From Mnemiopsis leidyi (lineage: Eukaryota; Ctenophora; Tentaculata; Lobata; Bolinopsidae), in the NCBI GenBank assembly GCA_000226015.1, contig JH154128.1, positions 99,768-132,751 of the forward strand: a DNA stretch of 32,984 nt. The letters run 5' to 3'. The translations under genes and the position numbers were made by a program. Of this stretch, positions 20,567 to 31,980 are shown in pieces (within the stretch, counting starts at the first letter, position 1; each line of letters begins with the position of its first letter). Below the pieces are notes generated by a model. That model saw nothing but the letters and a program-made list of their open reading frames with translations, did not search any database and had not been told where the DNA came from.

Positions 20567-22043
20567 GTCATAATAGTAGATCAAGTAGCGTCCTACAGTG
20601 GAGGGCTGTTGTTAGTAAAGTTTTAAATGTGTGGGCGTTTCGCCAGCGAGAAAAAGTAAAATCTGTAATTTTTGCGCGGTATTCGGTGACTTTTTAATGT
20701 TTTCTCTATTTTCTCCATTTATATTCGGTACAATTGAACGAAAATATTCAGTTAATCTGGTTCTATAGATTCTACAGAGTAAAGCATTTCACTGCTGGTA
20801 CCATTATACTGACAAGAGCAGATCTGTCTTAAATGCGAGTGAATATAAATATGTCAAGTAGAATTTTTACTATTCTTGGAAGAATAGGAAACTCAGAAAA
20901 AGTGCAAGGATAAAGACTAACACGTAGCGATGAAGAGGATACCAAAAATATGTGATTTAACCGTAGACATTTAAGACAAGCGTTTATAGTGACAGATTTT
21001 GTTTCTCTTAAACCGTTTAAACATTTGGCGGACTTAGGATCTCCCATTCACCCGAATGAAAACTGGGTAAATCCCAGACAAAATGCAGAGTTTCAATGAA
21101 ACATGTCCCACCATTCTGCTTAAATAAACCTCTTTTCGAGCATGACCTTTTTCTAGAACATCGAGCGGGAGTGTTTAAAGCACAAATTTGCGCAAGTGCT
21201 ATTGACAAATTGACTATGGTAAGAATTTTGAAAAGCGACCACAGATCAGAGCAGCCTCAGGAAATAAATCCGCTATATAAAAAGTTAAGGGATCCATACT
21301 TTAATCCTGACATGATCGAACTGCGATGAAATTTATGTAAACGTTAAGATTGAGGATTGATAATGATATGGGGGCACTTTTCTTACCCGCAAAAATTCAC
21401 TAAGTCTATAGAAGATCTAAAGATAGCATTACCCGCCAAATCAAATAATTTGGCAGAAACGAAGTACACATTTACCAACGATACAATCACACTTCTAAGT
21501 GTGACTATATCGTTGTAGTTTTTAAGAAAAATGAAATGCCCAGATTTAATATAACATCAACATTGAGATACTGATAGGATATAATCCAATAAACTGGGAT
21601 ATATTTTTCAACATTTAATCAACAATAGTACTTGAAGAGAGAGTTGAACAGAAAACTACAAGTTGGACGAAGGACAAAACGTTGACAGAACTGATGAGGT
21701 TGGATACTAGGTTTAGTGTATGAGGGGGCTATTTTCTAATTTCAAACTAACTGATATAGAATTTCGTTGAGTCAACGGGTTCCGAAAGTGGCAGACAAAA
21801 ACCCAGCTCATTTAAAAAAATTCGTTTTATCGCAATTTATCAAAATGCGATCTGTACGATTTGCATTATTATTTCCATACCTGCATGTTACGGTCGTCAA
21901 ACACGTGTTAATGTTTTAGTGTAAAACGAAATTAAAAGATAACGATTGTATTTTGTATAACCGAGCTGCATAGCGTCACCATAGCGAAGCACACTGTGTA
22001 GCGTCTAACTAGACCGAGGCAAGCAGAAGTCAGAACGCTGTAA
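20567..22043. other. Intergenic region upstream of Ly6-like gene 2
   Basis: No supported gene. The promoter of Ly6-like gene 2 should be at the left end; a possible 5'-UTR acceptor (CCACTGTAG on the minus strand) lies near 20615. Two neighbouring hairpins occur at 21435-21454 and 21476-21515. A 77-codon ATG frame at 21096-21329 (+) has no recognisable content. Confidence 0.4.
21476..21515. other. Hairpin with symmetric internal loop
   Basis: CAACGAT (21476-21482) pairs with ATCGTTG (21509-21515) and TCACACTT (21487-21494) with AAGTGTGA (21497-21504), separated by a 4x4 internal loop. A smaller hairpin, GCCAAAT / ATTTGGC, lies just upstream at 21435-21454. Function unknown; too short for a typical miRNA precursor. 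Confidence 0.4.
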
Positions 22044-22286
22044 ATGACTGAAAACGCAGCAGTGAAGTCAGAAAACAGAGTTTGTTTTGCCCGTAAAACA
22101 TCAACACTCGGTACCAGACCACTTCTACCAATTTGTACATTTCAGGAGCAGCAGCTGCTTTCTGACACCTTAACCCAGCTCTACCAATCCCTTATCGTCG
22201 AAATTCCGGCAACCTCCGCTGTCATACCGTCCTGCACAGGCAGTCGGAGTTCGGGAAATTCCGTTAAATTGTCGGACAGAACATGA
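22044..22286 (+). other. Candidate small open frame, 80 codons
   Basis: It starts at a real ATG and ends in TGA, with GC content and residue mix (MTENAAVKSENRVCFARKTS at the start, Ser/Thr-rich end) more protein-like than neighbouring frames. A TATA-like TTGTATAACC lies about 90 bases upstream. I recognise no family, and the start context is weak. It may be a first exon, a small gene, or chance. Confidence 0.2.
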
Positions 22287-24307
22287 AAAACAATCACGTG
22301 ACTTGAGCGAGTAAAAATACGGTCAACACGGGTAGAGTTGTAGTTGAGTGAATATTCCGACGGGTGATGGTGCTGTGTATGAGCTGAAGTTGAGGCCGGT
22401 TTAACATATCAATAGACGCGACTGTAATTGCCTGTAAACACAAGATATTGTGTTAAACTTTGATAGCAACAAGATTCCAGGTGTGGACATACGAGGGGGA
22501 TGTCGACAACACGGTATCGGACAACTTGCTGGAGATTAGTGTTGAAAGCACGCAAATCATTGCCAAAAAATGGTAAACGTTGAACTTCAGGAGAAATTTA
22601 GAGTTGGGCTATTTTGTTTCAACACTTATAGTTTTCCTTGACATGTTGGTCGACGACTGCTAAGTTGTTTATTGACGTATAGCAGGTAATAGTTAAGTTT
22701 GCTGTTGATATAGTCAGAGATCCTTCGAAATTTTTATAAGGATAAATCAGAAAGACTTTTTTCTCAAAAGGGAGTCTTTCTCAGAAAGTATATTATCGTT
22801 GTCACTGATTTCAGTGAGCCACCTGACTTCTTCGACATCTGACGTCAAGCCTAAAAATTCGGCCCAGTTTAAGCACCTAAATCCAAAACTTTAAAGCTCA
22901 AAAATTCTGGGGAAAAGTTGCGCTGATTCCTGTTTTACTGCACTACTATAAACTTACAAACTTACATGCTAATTGTTGTATGAATCTAAATATAAGTTTT
23001 TGTTTAGGACAGAAAGTAAGAAAACCGCATCATAGACCAAAATAATTTAAAGTAAAACAGGAAAGAGGAAAGTGTGAGAAGAGGAGATGAATGTCAACTA
23101 TTCGTAAGAGACAATATATCTCGTTTTACGAAGTATCGCATATCCCCAAATTACGCTGACTACAAACAAGCATATAGACGGGAGAGAATACCGACATTCC
23201 GATTAAATTACAGAATTTTTAACTCTTATTAAACGTCAAAACTTAAAATTTCATTCAATATGTAGGACTACAGCAAGTTGATATGGGGAGTGACGGTCTG
23301 TCACGCATGCCTGGATATTGCAAACTCAAAATAACACAGAAAGACAGTTGCCTGGGAGTAATTACGCAAGACACTTCTCATTAGGTTAGGGCCGAAATTT
23401 ATTTGGGGTGGCTCGAGGTTATTCGTTCCAGGAGGAATCCCGTCTTTAACTTATCAAACTGAGCTGCTACGAAGCCTGAAACGAGAACTTTACGATCACT
23501 GCGCGGAGGGGTCTCCTTAAAACAGGCAGGACTAAAGAGTTTCCGGATTGCAGTCAAGCAAGGCAGTAGGGCGGAAAATCTGATCGCAGAACTAGGGAGC
23601 AACAAAGCATGGTGGGTGTTTAACAGTGTGAGGCTTCCTTCCGTTAAGTGTCTATAGCTACATCGTGGCGTCCGGAACCCCGTAGCATTAGGATCGTGAA
23701 TTTAAAGATTTAAAGACCGGTGAACTCGGATAAATCCAAACGCACTAAATAGAAAAGTCTTGCGGGGCTAAAATCTGAATATTCTCGACTACACTTTGTC
23801 TAATTCGATTCTTGGGCAGGAGTACGGAATGAAATAATAGGCTGACAATTTAACATTTATGAAGAGCTGAATGCTCGCAAGCTCATGATATAGTGTACAA
23901 TGCGTGCTGTGTTGCGAGCAGAAAAGTGAATCATTACACGCACATGTCTCAACTTTGGGATATTATTCGTTTCCAAATTGTGAAATATTGCACTTTTAAC
24001 TACCCGTTGACAAGTCATGAAGTGCTAAAATTGTGGAGTGCTAACCGAATGACTGACTTTTAAACGAAGATAGCTAAAATGAATTTTACAGGTACGTGAC
24101 ACTCCCAAGCCTAGATCTACGGCCCTACCTTATCTTTCATAAGTAACTTTGTAAACTTTAAAACGTTATTCATTTAATGACCTAAATGAGCTACTTGAAG
24201 CTATCGTATGTTTAAACGTTGTCAGCCGACGCTTTGCAGTAAATCACCACAGTACGTGTTGAAAATCATATGCAGATTTTGCCGTAATAGACCAGAAGGA
24301 GCAATGA
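22287..24307. other. Gene-poor DNA
   Basis: No supported exon. A GC-richer patch at about 23400-23620 has a minus-strand open frame without ATG that follows a CGTTTCAG acceptor-like site; I could not tie it to a gene. Confidence 0.4.
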
Positions 24308-24424
24308 CCAATCAGATAGCGATAGAAAAGTCGCCAGCCAATCAGAACCAACAGTTTCTTGGCGAGTTTAGCACCATGTGATGTAGTATGTGCTTGTCGC
24401 AAGCTGGTGCAGTTGTATATTTTT
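24308..24424 (+). promoter_or_regulatory. Candidate promoter: paired CCAATCAG boxes and a TATA-like element
   Basis: Two identical CCAATCAG boxes (24308-24315, 24338-24345) sit exactly 30 bases apart, about three helical turns, an arrangement known for NF-Y sites. TATATTTT follows at 24416. No gene is visible immediately downstream on either strand, so the transcript is unknown; it may have a non-coding first exon. Confidence 0.3.
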
Positions 24425-24536
24425 GATATTATCTACGAAACAAGGAGATTTAATTCAACATACGATAGGATGAACCATCCTTGAACTATGATGGGAGGAA
24501 CCGGACACTCTCCTGGATAAAGAGATGTTAGTGATC

Positions 24537-24736
24537 GTTCGTCTTGATCCAGGATTTCGGAGCAGCTACACCACTAACAAAACGTTTTGTTCGTCTTGAT
24601 CCAGGATTTCGGAGCAGCTACACCACTAACAAAACGTTTTGTTCGTTTTGATCCAGGATTTCGGAGCAGCTACACCACTAACAAAACGTTTTGATCCAGG
24701 ATTTCGGAGCAGCTACTCCACTAACAAAACGTTTTG
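24537..24736. repeat. 52-bp tandem repeat, four copies, with internal palindrome
   Basis: GATCCAGGATTTCGGAGCAG begins copies at 24546, 24598, 24650 and 24693; the first two intervals are 52, and the last is 43 because of a 9-base deletion. Each of the first three junctions contains the perfect 16-base palindrome AACAAAACGTTTTGTT. No coding potential. Confidence 0.9.
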
Positions 24737-24818
24737 AATAGTCTCACCAGTAAGGTTGTCGAGAGTTGTTACTGCACGAGAACTAGTGAATAATGTCCAT
24801 GTTTACAGATAGTAGAGG

Positions 24819-24842
24819 CCTCCAGGTGGCGCGGTGGTCAGG
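24819..24842 (+). promoter_or_regulatory. CTCF-like core motif (or tRNA A-box-like SINE head)
   Basis: CCTCCAGGTGGCGC matches the bilaterian CTCF consensus CCASYAGRKGGCRS at 13 of 14 positions. The overlapping TGGCGCGGTGGTCAGG also resembles a tRNA/SINE A box, but no B box follows within about 100 bases. Both readings rest on a short motif. Confidence 0.3.
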
Positions 24843-26660
24843 TATTTTCACGGGTCACAAGACAGGTCACATCTAAACGATATCCACATATGTTTATGCA
24901 CCACAAGTAAGAAACTGTACAGCTATTTTTAGTACATAGCTGGATGTAGAAATTAAAATTTTGATCTGTTGGAGCGAAATGAAACTGTTGGCGACAAATA
25001 TAATAGTCGAGGCGAATCATTAGGAATCGGGACCACTAGTTTATGAAGGAAAATTGTGGCAGATCACTGATCGAATGAAATAAAAAGATTCTATAATGAC
25101 ACTACAGTCCCACACGGAGTACACCAACATGGCATCGGAGAAAAGAGAAGAGTGTATCGACTGCGGTTGAATACAAAGCGATTGTGTGTGCGCGCATTCT
25201 GAACCAGCCCATTAAATTCGATATAATTAGACGGTATGTCATTGACCAAGTGCAGGACGAAAAGGACACAAGGCATTACTTTACGTGGCTGCACTTTTGA
25301 AAAGTCTAGTCTTGCACTTCAGTCTTTACTGCCCAGGGAAGATGCTTCATTGTGTCTACCTACACAATAAGTCCTTCTTTGTTGAGTTTCATGGAAAGGG
25401 AGATTAAGTTTGACGGAACAGCACATCCAAACACGAAGCAGGAGCCGCTGTACAATTGAATACTGCTCACCAAGGATAGATGAGCGTCAATGTTACACGG
25501 ATATAGCCAGTCAAGAAAGATTTAACGGAGACTGGCAGAAATCGTTGAAGGGTAAAAGTGGTTGAAATGTTCGGAGGCAGTTCAAATTCAATGATTGTCA
25601 GGTAGGAGAAACCTCAATAATTTCTTATCGTTTTTAGAGAGTTTGAACCTTAATATGGGCCGTCAACTGACAACTGTTCTACAATCTCTGTAAATCAAAA
25701 CGGTAGTGATGTCAAACAAATTAGAAATTTAAAATTAAACAGTTGCCTACGCCAAAACAGCCTGCATTGATACACAAACAAAACGCCCAGCATGCAGGTC
25801 TATAACACGGTGGTCTGGTCCCAGTAGGTCACCTTTAATTACAGGTCACGTGACCAGAGGTGCTGTCCTGGTTCAATAACATTATACACGGCTCCGTAAC
25901 TTACTGACACTCTACTAATACAAATACCTGCGGCAAATGATTTACAGAACATTAATTTCACCAATCTGTTCCCGATTTGACCATATTGGGACAGGGTACT
26001 CTTCTCTCAGGACCGTGGCGGTCTGTCACGTGGCAGGCAGTGCTGTTGACCAATAAGAAAATTGAATGAATTGTCTGTATTTGGCAAATGTGGCGACCTT
26101 ATTTGAGTTGGTAAAATTGACGAGCAATGTTTTGTTTAAGCAATGAGCGAAAATTAAGAATGTAAAAATATGATTTCAAAATTTAATTTTGAGCAAATAT
26201 ACCTTAAGGAAAAACGGTAAAGTGTTCCATTAAAACTCGTTGAATAAAGAAATTCTGATAGATTCGTCAATGACAGGGAGTCTTGGATAAATGGGAGAGA
26301 AGAAACATGCATCTACTTCTTAGTGAAAGAGACGCAACATCAATAATCAATAAATTTTGATAACAATCTTATCTATTTCTTTTCGACAGTAAGCCGGAAA
26401 GTTAATGGAAACCAATAACCTACAATTATCGCACCAATTAACGTATATATCGATTAAATGGGCATAGGGGCAAATGAGAATTGAAATCCAAGATGACAGA
26501 TGCGAAACACACACACTCAATCAAATTGCGCTAGGTAATATTATCCGGCAAATATTTACCCTACCTTTAATTAGATCAAGTAATTGTCACGTCCCAAGCA
26601 AACCACGGCAAGAAGACGAGAGTTAGAAATATCATTTGGAAAAGTAGCAGAAGATCGCGA
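24843..26660. other. Gene-poor DNA
   Basis: No supported exon. A short ATG frame in good context at 25129 (MASEKREECIDCG) stops after 13 codons, and a different frame stays open from 25100 to 25300 without ATG; I see no family in either. A perfect palindrome GGTCACGTGACC lies at 25844-25855. Confidence 0.4.
25844..25855. promoter_or_regulatory. Palindromic E-box GGTCACGTGACC
   Basis: A perfect 12-base palindrome containing GTCACGTGAC, the form bound by MiT/TFE and USF basic helix-loop-helix factors in animals. It is isolated from any visible gene, so regulatory use is speculative. Confidence 0.25.
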
Positions 26661-26661
26661 C

Positions 26662-26856
26662 TCTCTCTCTCTCTCGCTGTAGAGTGAATCAGGGAGATAG
26701 CCATACCGCCCTGATCGGATTACAAAACACGTTAAGCTGTATTCCGGAAAATTTTGATCGATCTGGCCCGAAATCTCACCCCAAATAGGATAATGATAGC
26801 TCAAAGCGAATAAGGAATGTTCGTGTGTGTGTGTGTGTGTGAGTGTGGGTGTGGGT
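26662..26856. repeat. CT and GT microsatellites
   Basis: A CT run at about 26662-26676 and a GT run at about 26823-26840 with an impure tail to 26856. Simple repeats; the minus-strand open frame across them is an artefact of the dinucleotide periods. Confidence 0.9.
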
Positions 26857-28110
26857 ATAGTTGACAGTGTTGGGTAATGAAAAATCGCCAGAGATGGACG
26901 TGACAAATACGCTGCTCAGAAAACTGCCTACATTGCTTTATTCCGATTATCTGAACCTTAACTGGACTTTTGGTGGTAAACTTTCAGTGACGATTATGAT
27001 AATTGTGATGCGGTGAAACGTCATGGATAGATATATCGCTGAATTCATTGGGCTACGAAAAATTAGCGACATATCAAAATGTTTGTAGTTCGATTGATAA
27101 GTTTGAATAATATGCTCCTTTTTCTTTCATGATTTGTTGGACGAGGAAACCGCAAAATGAAGACTTTCGTTAGGAGTGAACTCAATATTGGATACCAGAA
27201 TGTGCAACCAAACTAGGTCATTATATAGTAGAAAACCTAGAAAGTTTCAGGTTACAATTAGGTTACACTTATAGAGTATAGCTTCTAGGCTCAAAATGAG
27301 GACGAAACAAAAAGTGCGGCAAGGTTATTGTGAGCCAATCCTGATTGCTGTAGGAGGAGGGAGACATACACGAACCACTCTGTAGAACAATTTAATCAGT
27401 CAGTAACCGGACTGTCCATCAAACATCGCGTTGATGCCATTAAAATGATAAATTAATAAATATTCCGAGTCAATAAAGCGAAATCGAAATAGTGTGTTTC
27501 TGGCAAGTGGCAGATAGAGCTACTCTAAACTGTTATAGTCTAAACAATATTAAACTTACGATACGAGAGGATGCGAATCGATTTGTAAGAACTTGAAAAT
27601 TTCAATTAAATTGGGCTAATTAAGTGTTTCCATACAGCCATATTTCAGGTTGCACTTGGAAAAAGTTAAACGGAATAAATTTTGTCTCAGTTAACGCGAG
27701 AAAGGCGACTTGTCAAGAATGAATCTAGGAAAACCAGTTAAAGTCGTCGACAAACTAATTCATAAAAGCTCTATTCAGTACAGATTGATTGTGGAGGGAA
27801 AAGTTATGTTCCCCCCTCCCCCAATTTACTTTGGTAGTAACGTTTTACTTACTTAATAACAGGATGAAAACGTAAAAATATATGTACTTAGACGTTAACA
27901 TTGAACTAAAGTTTAAGTTATCTTGTTTGAAGCAGTAAAAGTTGAAACATGTATTCAAATTCAACGATGTATACAAACGCTCAACAAACCATAAATAGCT
28001 TTCACGTATAAAAATAAACATCCGAAACAGCGTCTTCGAGTTCTACGTAAGCCGTAATTAAACTTTTAACGGCAACTCTTCTAATTTACCTAAATCTTAC
28101 CCTAGTGATA
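26857..28110. other. Gene-poor DNA
   Basis: AT-rich, no exon-like frame and no repeat worth naming; a short poly-C stretch occurs near 27810. Confidence 0.45.
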
Positions 28111-28148
28111 TGACTATGAGCGGTGTATCTTTATGTGGCTCATAGTCA
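28111..28148. other. Perfect 11-bp stem-loop
   Basis: TGACTATGAGC at 28111-28121 and GCTCATAGTCA at 28138-28148 pair perfectly around a 16-base loop. It could be a structured RNA, a protein-binding dyad or chance. Confidence 0.5.
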
Positions 28149-28976
28149 ATTGTAAATCATTCAACTAATTCTTGTATAAACCAGAAAATTAGATCAATTA
28201 TATGATGAGTTCTGTCTAATGGACAGAAATTAAGAACTTAACATAAGGCTACGACAGAAGTACCACACATTGCACGGTTTTGGTTCAATTGTCTGGGAAG
28301 GATATAGCAATACAGACAGTAAGACAGTAAACTTAGAGGAAGTAAACTAGATACATTAATGTGTAGTAAGTGTATAGAGTTAAGTGCTCAATGCATAAAA
28401 CTTATTCGGAAGCGCAAAAAGAAGCAAAAAGAACGCCACAGCTACGCGACACGAGACTGTTTCAATAATCGGACAAGCAAAGTGTTCTTTGCAATGAGAA
28501 GCAATGTTGTGATAAAGTAATTCTGCCATATCTTAGTGCGTGCATAGTATGTATTTATTCTTTCATTATGTTGTCGGTAAAAAGCAAGATTGCTTCAACG
28601 CAATCGTCCGTCGATAGTCAAAACTGCAATTAGATGATGTTAGCCAGTATCGGGTAACACGTACATGCACACAAGTTTGACACGCACTGGTTTAGTCAAC
28701 ACTTTATACAATTAACTAATGCTGGAGCACTTTAAAACTTTAAATCCGCTAGTTCTGAAACGTGGCTTATTTTGTGACATAAAACCATACAACCAAGTGT
28801 TTATAGAGTTACCCATAGTCAATAGTGGACTTTAGGCGATATGGGTATTGGGTAAAACATTTATTAGTAAATACTTAAATATGTAACAGAGGAGTATAAA
28901 TGTATCCGACGGTAGGATGAAATTTGCTTATATCAAGAACACACATAATTCATTCTCCATGATATAGACACTAATG

Positions 28977-29020
28977 ACTTATCTGTGTCATCATACAGAC
29001 TTATCTGTGTCATCATACAG
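28977..29020. repeat. 22-bp perfect tandem duplication
   Basis: ACTTATCTGTGTCATCATAC AG occurs twice in direct tandem, 28977-28998 and 28999-29020, without mismatch. Confidence 0.9.
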
Positions 29021-29171
29021 AATCGGAAATAACAAAGCTCATTGATGTGACACGTTCTGGAATGAATAACGTCATTATAGTCGGTCTCTTGGATGTCAAC
29101 AGAGATCTTTACCGAAGATGAATATCGAAAGATTGTGGTCAGGTTCTAATGCTTGTTGACTTAAAGACAAA

Positions 29172-29243
29172 ATGGCGGCGGAAAATGTCAATACTAATAG
29201 CTATAAACTACTTAACCAAGAGGCTCATTTACTTAAATTTTAA
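29172..29243 (+). other. Candidate small ORF, 23 codons, with YY1-like start
   Basis: ACAAAATGGCGGCGG: the ATG has A at -3 and G at +4 and overlaps an AANATGGCGGC element, as in TATA-less promoters whose start codon lies in a YY1 site. The peptide begins MAAENVNTNSYKLLNQ and ends in TAA. It may be a micropeptide, a first exon whose donor I cannot identify, or chance. Confidence 0.2.
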
Positions 29244-30135
29244 TATTGAAACCTTTTTGAACATTTGTTAGAATCTGACCTCGTTGCGAAACTAGTTTTT
29301 CTCATAAGTCAACGTTGAACGGTCGCGAAAAAAACTTTAAAATTTATCGTTTATGCTGTGTTATCTCATTAGTCATTACAGCCGACAAGCGGCCCGCTGT
29401 AAACAAAAACGTACGTGCGCGATCAAAAGGTCTACAGGAAAACTTACAAATTCTCTTACCGCGCAATCCATTATTCTGTCTTCAGTATCTTGAAAGGTGG
29501 GGGTCCGTGAGGACTGTGGCGTAGGACCTCTAAGTCTTTCGTTGTAGATAGGGCTTAGGAGCTTGTTTATCTCCATCTCCTTTGAATGTAAAGATATTAC
29601 ACACAAGGAGAACAGCTATTATTTTGGAGCATAACAGGACGTAAACTCTTAACAAATGTTCATTCAACAGACCTCGGGATCAGGCAATGGAGGAGTAAAT
29701 TCGTCATTTCTCTTTGGTAAACATCAAATAATATGCGGTGATTCCGTGAAATTTTCAAAGTAATAAAAAATTTGATCATAATTGATAATTAGTACACTTA
29801 TTTATAATACAGTTCGAACGATCATAGTGTTTGAAATAAAGTGTCTATAATAAACTCTCTAGATCATTATTCTTCATTCAAACATAACTTGTAGCTCAAA
29901 TTACTTAAAAATTTAAAAATGATAGGTCATGGTCGCAAGAAAAGGGGAATGTACACAAAATATCTCCATGATAAACCTCGAGTGTAACTCGACTAAAGCG
30001 TGGACTAACAATAACATAGTTTTAGTACTACATGAATAATGAGTTCTTAAACTTCTGCTACAGTAGTTAGTCAACATTAGTAAAGATTAGTTAGCTAGAT
30101 ATATAAGCCCATGCGAAGAATACGACAACACCACT

Positions 30136-30557
30136 CTACTCTTTAGAGGTCAGCATTCTGATTAAATCTGAAACAAAGAGGTGCGTCAAGGTCGACGTAA
30201 AATGTTGTACTACACGTTAATTTTGAATTTCTCATGTCTTTCATGACAGACTTGCACAGATTGAGAACTTTACAGAATTGTGCCATAATGATAACGTGAA
30301 CATACTATACTAAGATAGGAAGTACTATAACATTATTACGTAAAGACTATCACAGCGAAGTGCGACTTGGCAGAGTTCTCATAAAACAAGTCACGTGATA
30401 CTCGTTTGGAAGGCCAAATATAGGAATCTACGTAAACAGTACACTTGTTACCATGGTTACACACAGTATTCAAACTTACCCTCATAGTTGACACATCCTT
30501 GGCTATCTTCATAACCCGAGATCAGATCATCTACTTCCTTGTCTTCCATTGGTTCTC
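30136..30557 (-). CDS. Myosin essential light chain, last two exons (5' partial)
   Basis: Exon 30557-30480 encodes EPMEDKEVDDLISGYEDSQG and CVNYE, flanked by acceptor TCTCGCAG and donor GTAAGT. Exon 30167-30136, after a strong acceptor (CTCTTTGTTTCAG), supplies DLIRMLTSKE and TAG. The phases fit: the first exon ends with G and the second begins with AT, making Asp. This is EF-hand 4 of a MYL6-type light chain: the family reads GExMTEEEVE...GHEDSNGCINYEAF, and the degenerate loop EDSQGCVNYE is a hallmark that separates it from calmodulin. The light chain binds the first IQ motif of the myosin heavy-chain neck. The tail LIRMLTSKE is nearer calmodulin than the vertebrate FVRHIL end. Upstream exons (EF-hands 1-3) are not found in the remaining 2.4 kb and probably lie outside the window. 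Confidence 0.85.
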
Positions 30558-31487
30558 CTGCGAGATCAAGTGAATATTAAAACTCTGATCACCTAGTTAT
30601 CTGATCATTTGATGAGACGATAATTTGGAACAATATGAATCTTATACAGGTCTTTACGTTTATTCAGTCTTCAGTTGATATTTCATTCGACGCATAAAAT
30701 TTACTTATGTATCCGAGAATAAATAAAAACCATCTTAATTACGCCAAATCCTTGTACATTTTCAAAGCCGGATTTCTTTTCTCTAAAGTGGTTGGTTAAA
30801 GTATCGTTTTAACATTCATCAAGTTTTATTACACGTGCCCGTTAGCGACATACTTTTAAAATGTAATCCTGTTAAACCATCACCATGACTCAGATAACCA
30901 TATTTGGATCGTTTCAATCTCTATTAAGGAAGCACGAAAATATGCGACAAATATTTAATTGATGTCAGGATAAAGAGACTGTGTAACGGGTAAACTTATC
31001 GCATTATCTCCAACAAACAGTGCAGTCTTCTTCTGAAGAAGGAAATGCGCGGTGTGATGTAATCACTGCAATGATACATTCCACGCTGTGAATCTGATTT
31101 GTTCTCATGGAGTATTTATGCGTGACTGGGAGGAAATTACAGTTTGTTATAAGGCGCTGTCGAGCGAAGGTTTATTACATTCTACATTCTTTAGATATAG
31201 AAGTGATTGGAACGAAAAAAAGGTGGGGCGTTAATCGTTAGTGTAAGGAGTAGTTGACATTTTCGATGTATGATGTATTAGGCGTAGCTTATTCGATACT
31301 CGATATTGTAATGTTAACTGCAAAATGTTACACCAAATAACGGTAGTCGGTACTCATCATCAAATTTCAGTACACAAAATTAACGGAAGGTTACAATTTC
31401 TAAACATTTACACACACGCACAGTTTTGGATATTAAGAGCACAGTAGAGTGTAATGTTATACCCTGTAACCAGAGATTCTATGTTGA

Positions 31488-31681
31488 GATACAGTGTGGA
31501 AATGCTATACACTCCGAGCATATTGCCAGGTTTAACTCAAATACAGGACACTTAATGAATGTTATTAGAGAGGTGGTGTGTAGGATACAGAGTAGAAATG
31601 TTATTACACACCGAGCATATTGCCAGGTTTAACTCAAATACAGGACACTTAATGAATGTTATTAGAGGGGTCGTGTGTAGG
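31488..31681. repeat. 97-bp tandem duplication
   Basis: Two adjacent copies (about 31488-31584 and 31585-31681) share GAGCATATTGCCAGGTTTAA and the following 40 bases exactly, with differences at the left part of the unit. A complement of the AGAGGTGGTGTG end of copy 1 lies just downstream at 31688-31699. Confidence 0.85.
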
Positions 31682-31863
31682 ACTCTCCACACCACCTCTG
31701 TTTCATCAGGGATATTTCTGTGTGATACAATGTCGACCTGTGCTATTAAAGAAACATCATCATTACTTACATTACTTACTTGATGTGTTATTGTGTAGTT
31801 ATTGTAGAGAGTGGAGAATACATTTATAATTACTCCTAGTGACAACTTTAGTTGTGTCAGCCA

Positions 31864-31980
31864 GTAAGTGTGATAGCGGTACAGGAAGTTTATTAAAGAA
31901 TTAACTATAAGTTTGTTAACTGTAAGTTTAATATTAAGTTTATTAACTGTAAGTGTGATAGCGGTACAGGAAGTTTATTA
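31864..31980. repeat. 32-bp direct repeat, 85 bases apart
   Basis: GTAAGTGTGATAGCGGTACA and the next 12 bases occur identically at 31864-31895 and 31949-31980; the spacer also contains reiterated AAGTTTATTAACTG-like pieces. Confidence 0.85.

Larger units (their letters stand above)
28149..30135. other. Gene-poor DNA downstream of the myosin light-chain gene
   Basis: No supported protein-coding gene. It holds a 22-bp tandem duplication (28977-29020), a 23-codon frame in strong start context (29172-29243), and presumably the 3' UTR of the light-chain gene at its right end, where I see no nearby AATAAA on the minus strand. Confidence 0.4.

Noticed and set aside
21096-21329. 77-codon ATG frame (+) with some protein-like content
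   Set aside because: No family, and an overlapping minus-strand frame looks equally protein-like; a GTAAGA donor-like site inside is not enough to call an exon.
24825-24842. tRNA gene suggested by an A-box-like sequence
   Set aside because: No B box or acceptor stem pairing follows.
25100-25300. Open frame ending in FTWLHF, beside a short ATG frame in good context
   Set aside because: The two are in different frames, the longer has no ATG, and length is within chance expectation.
26571-26906. 111-codon minus-strand frame
   Set aside because: Crosses the CT and GT microsatellites and gives dipeptide repeats; no domain.
14238-30394. Excess of CACGTG E-boxes
   Set aside because: About seven scattered sites in the window is only slightly above expectation for this base composition; only the palindromic one was listed.
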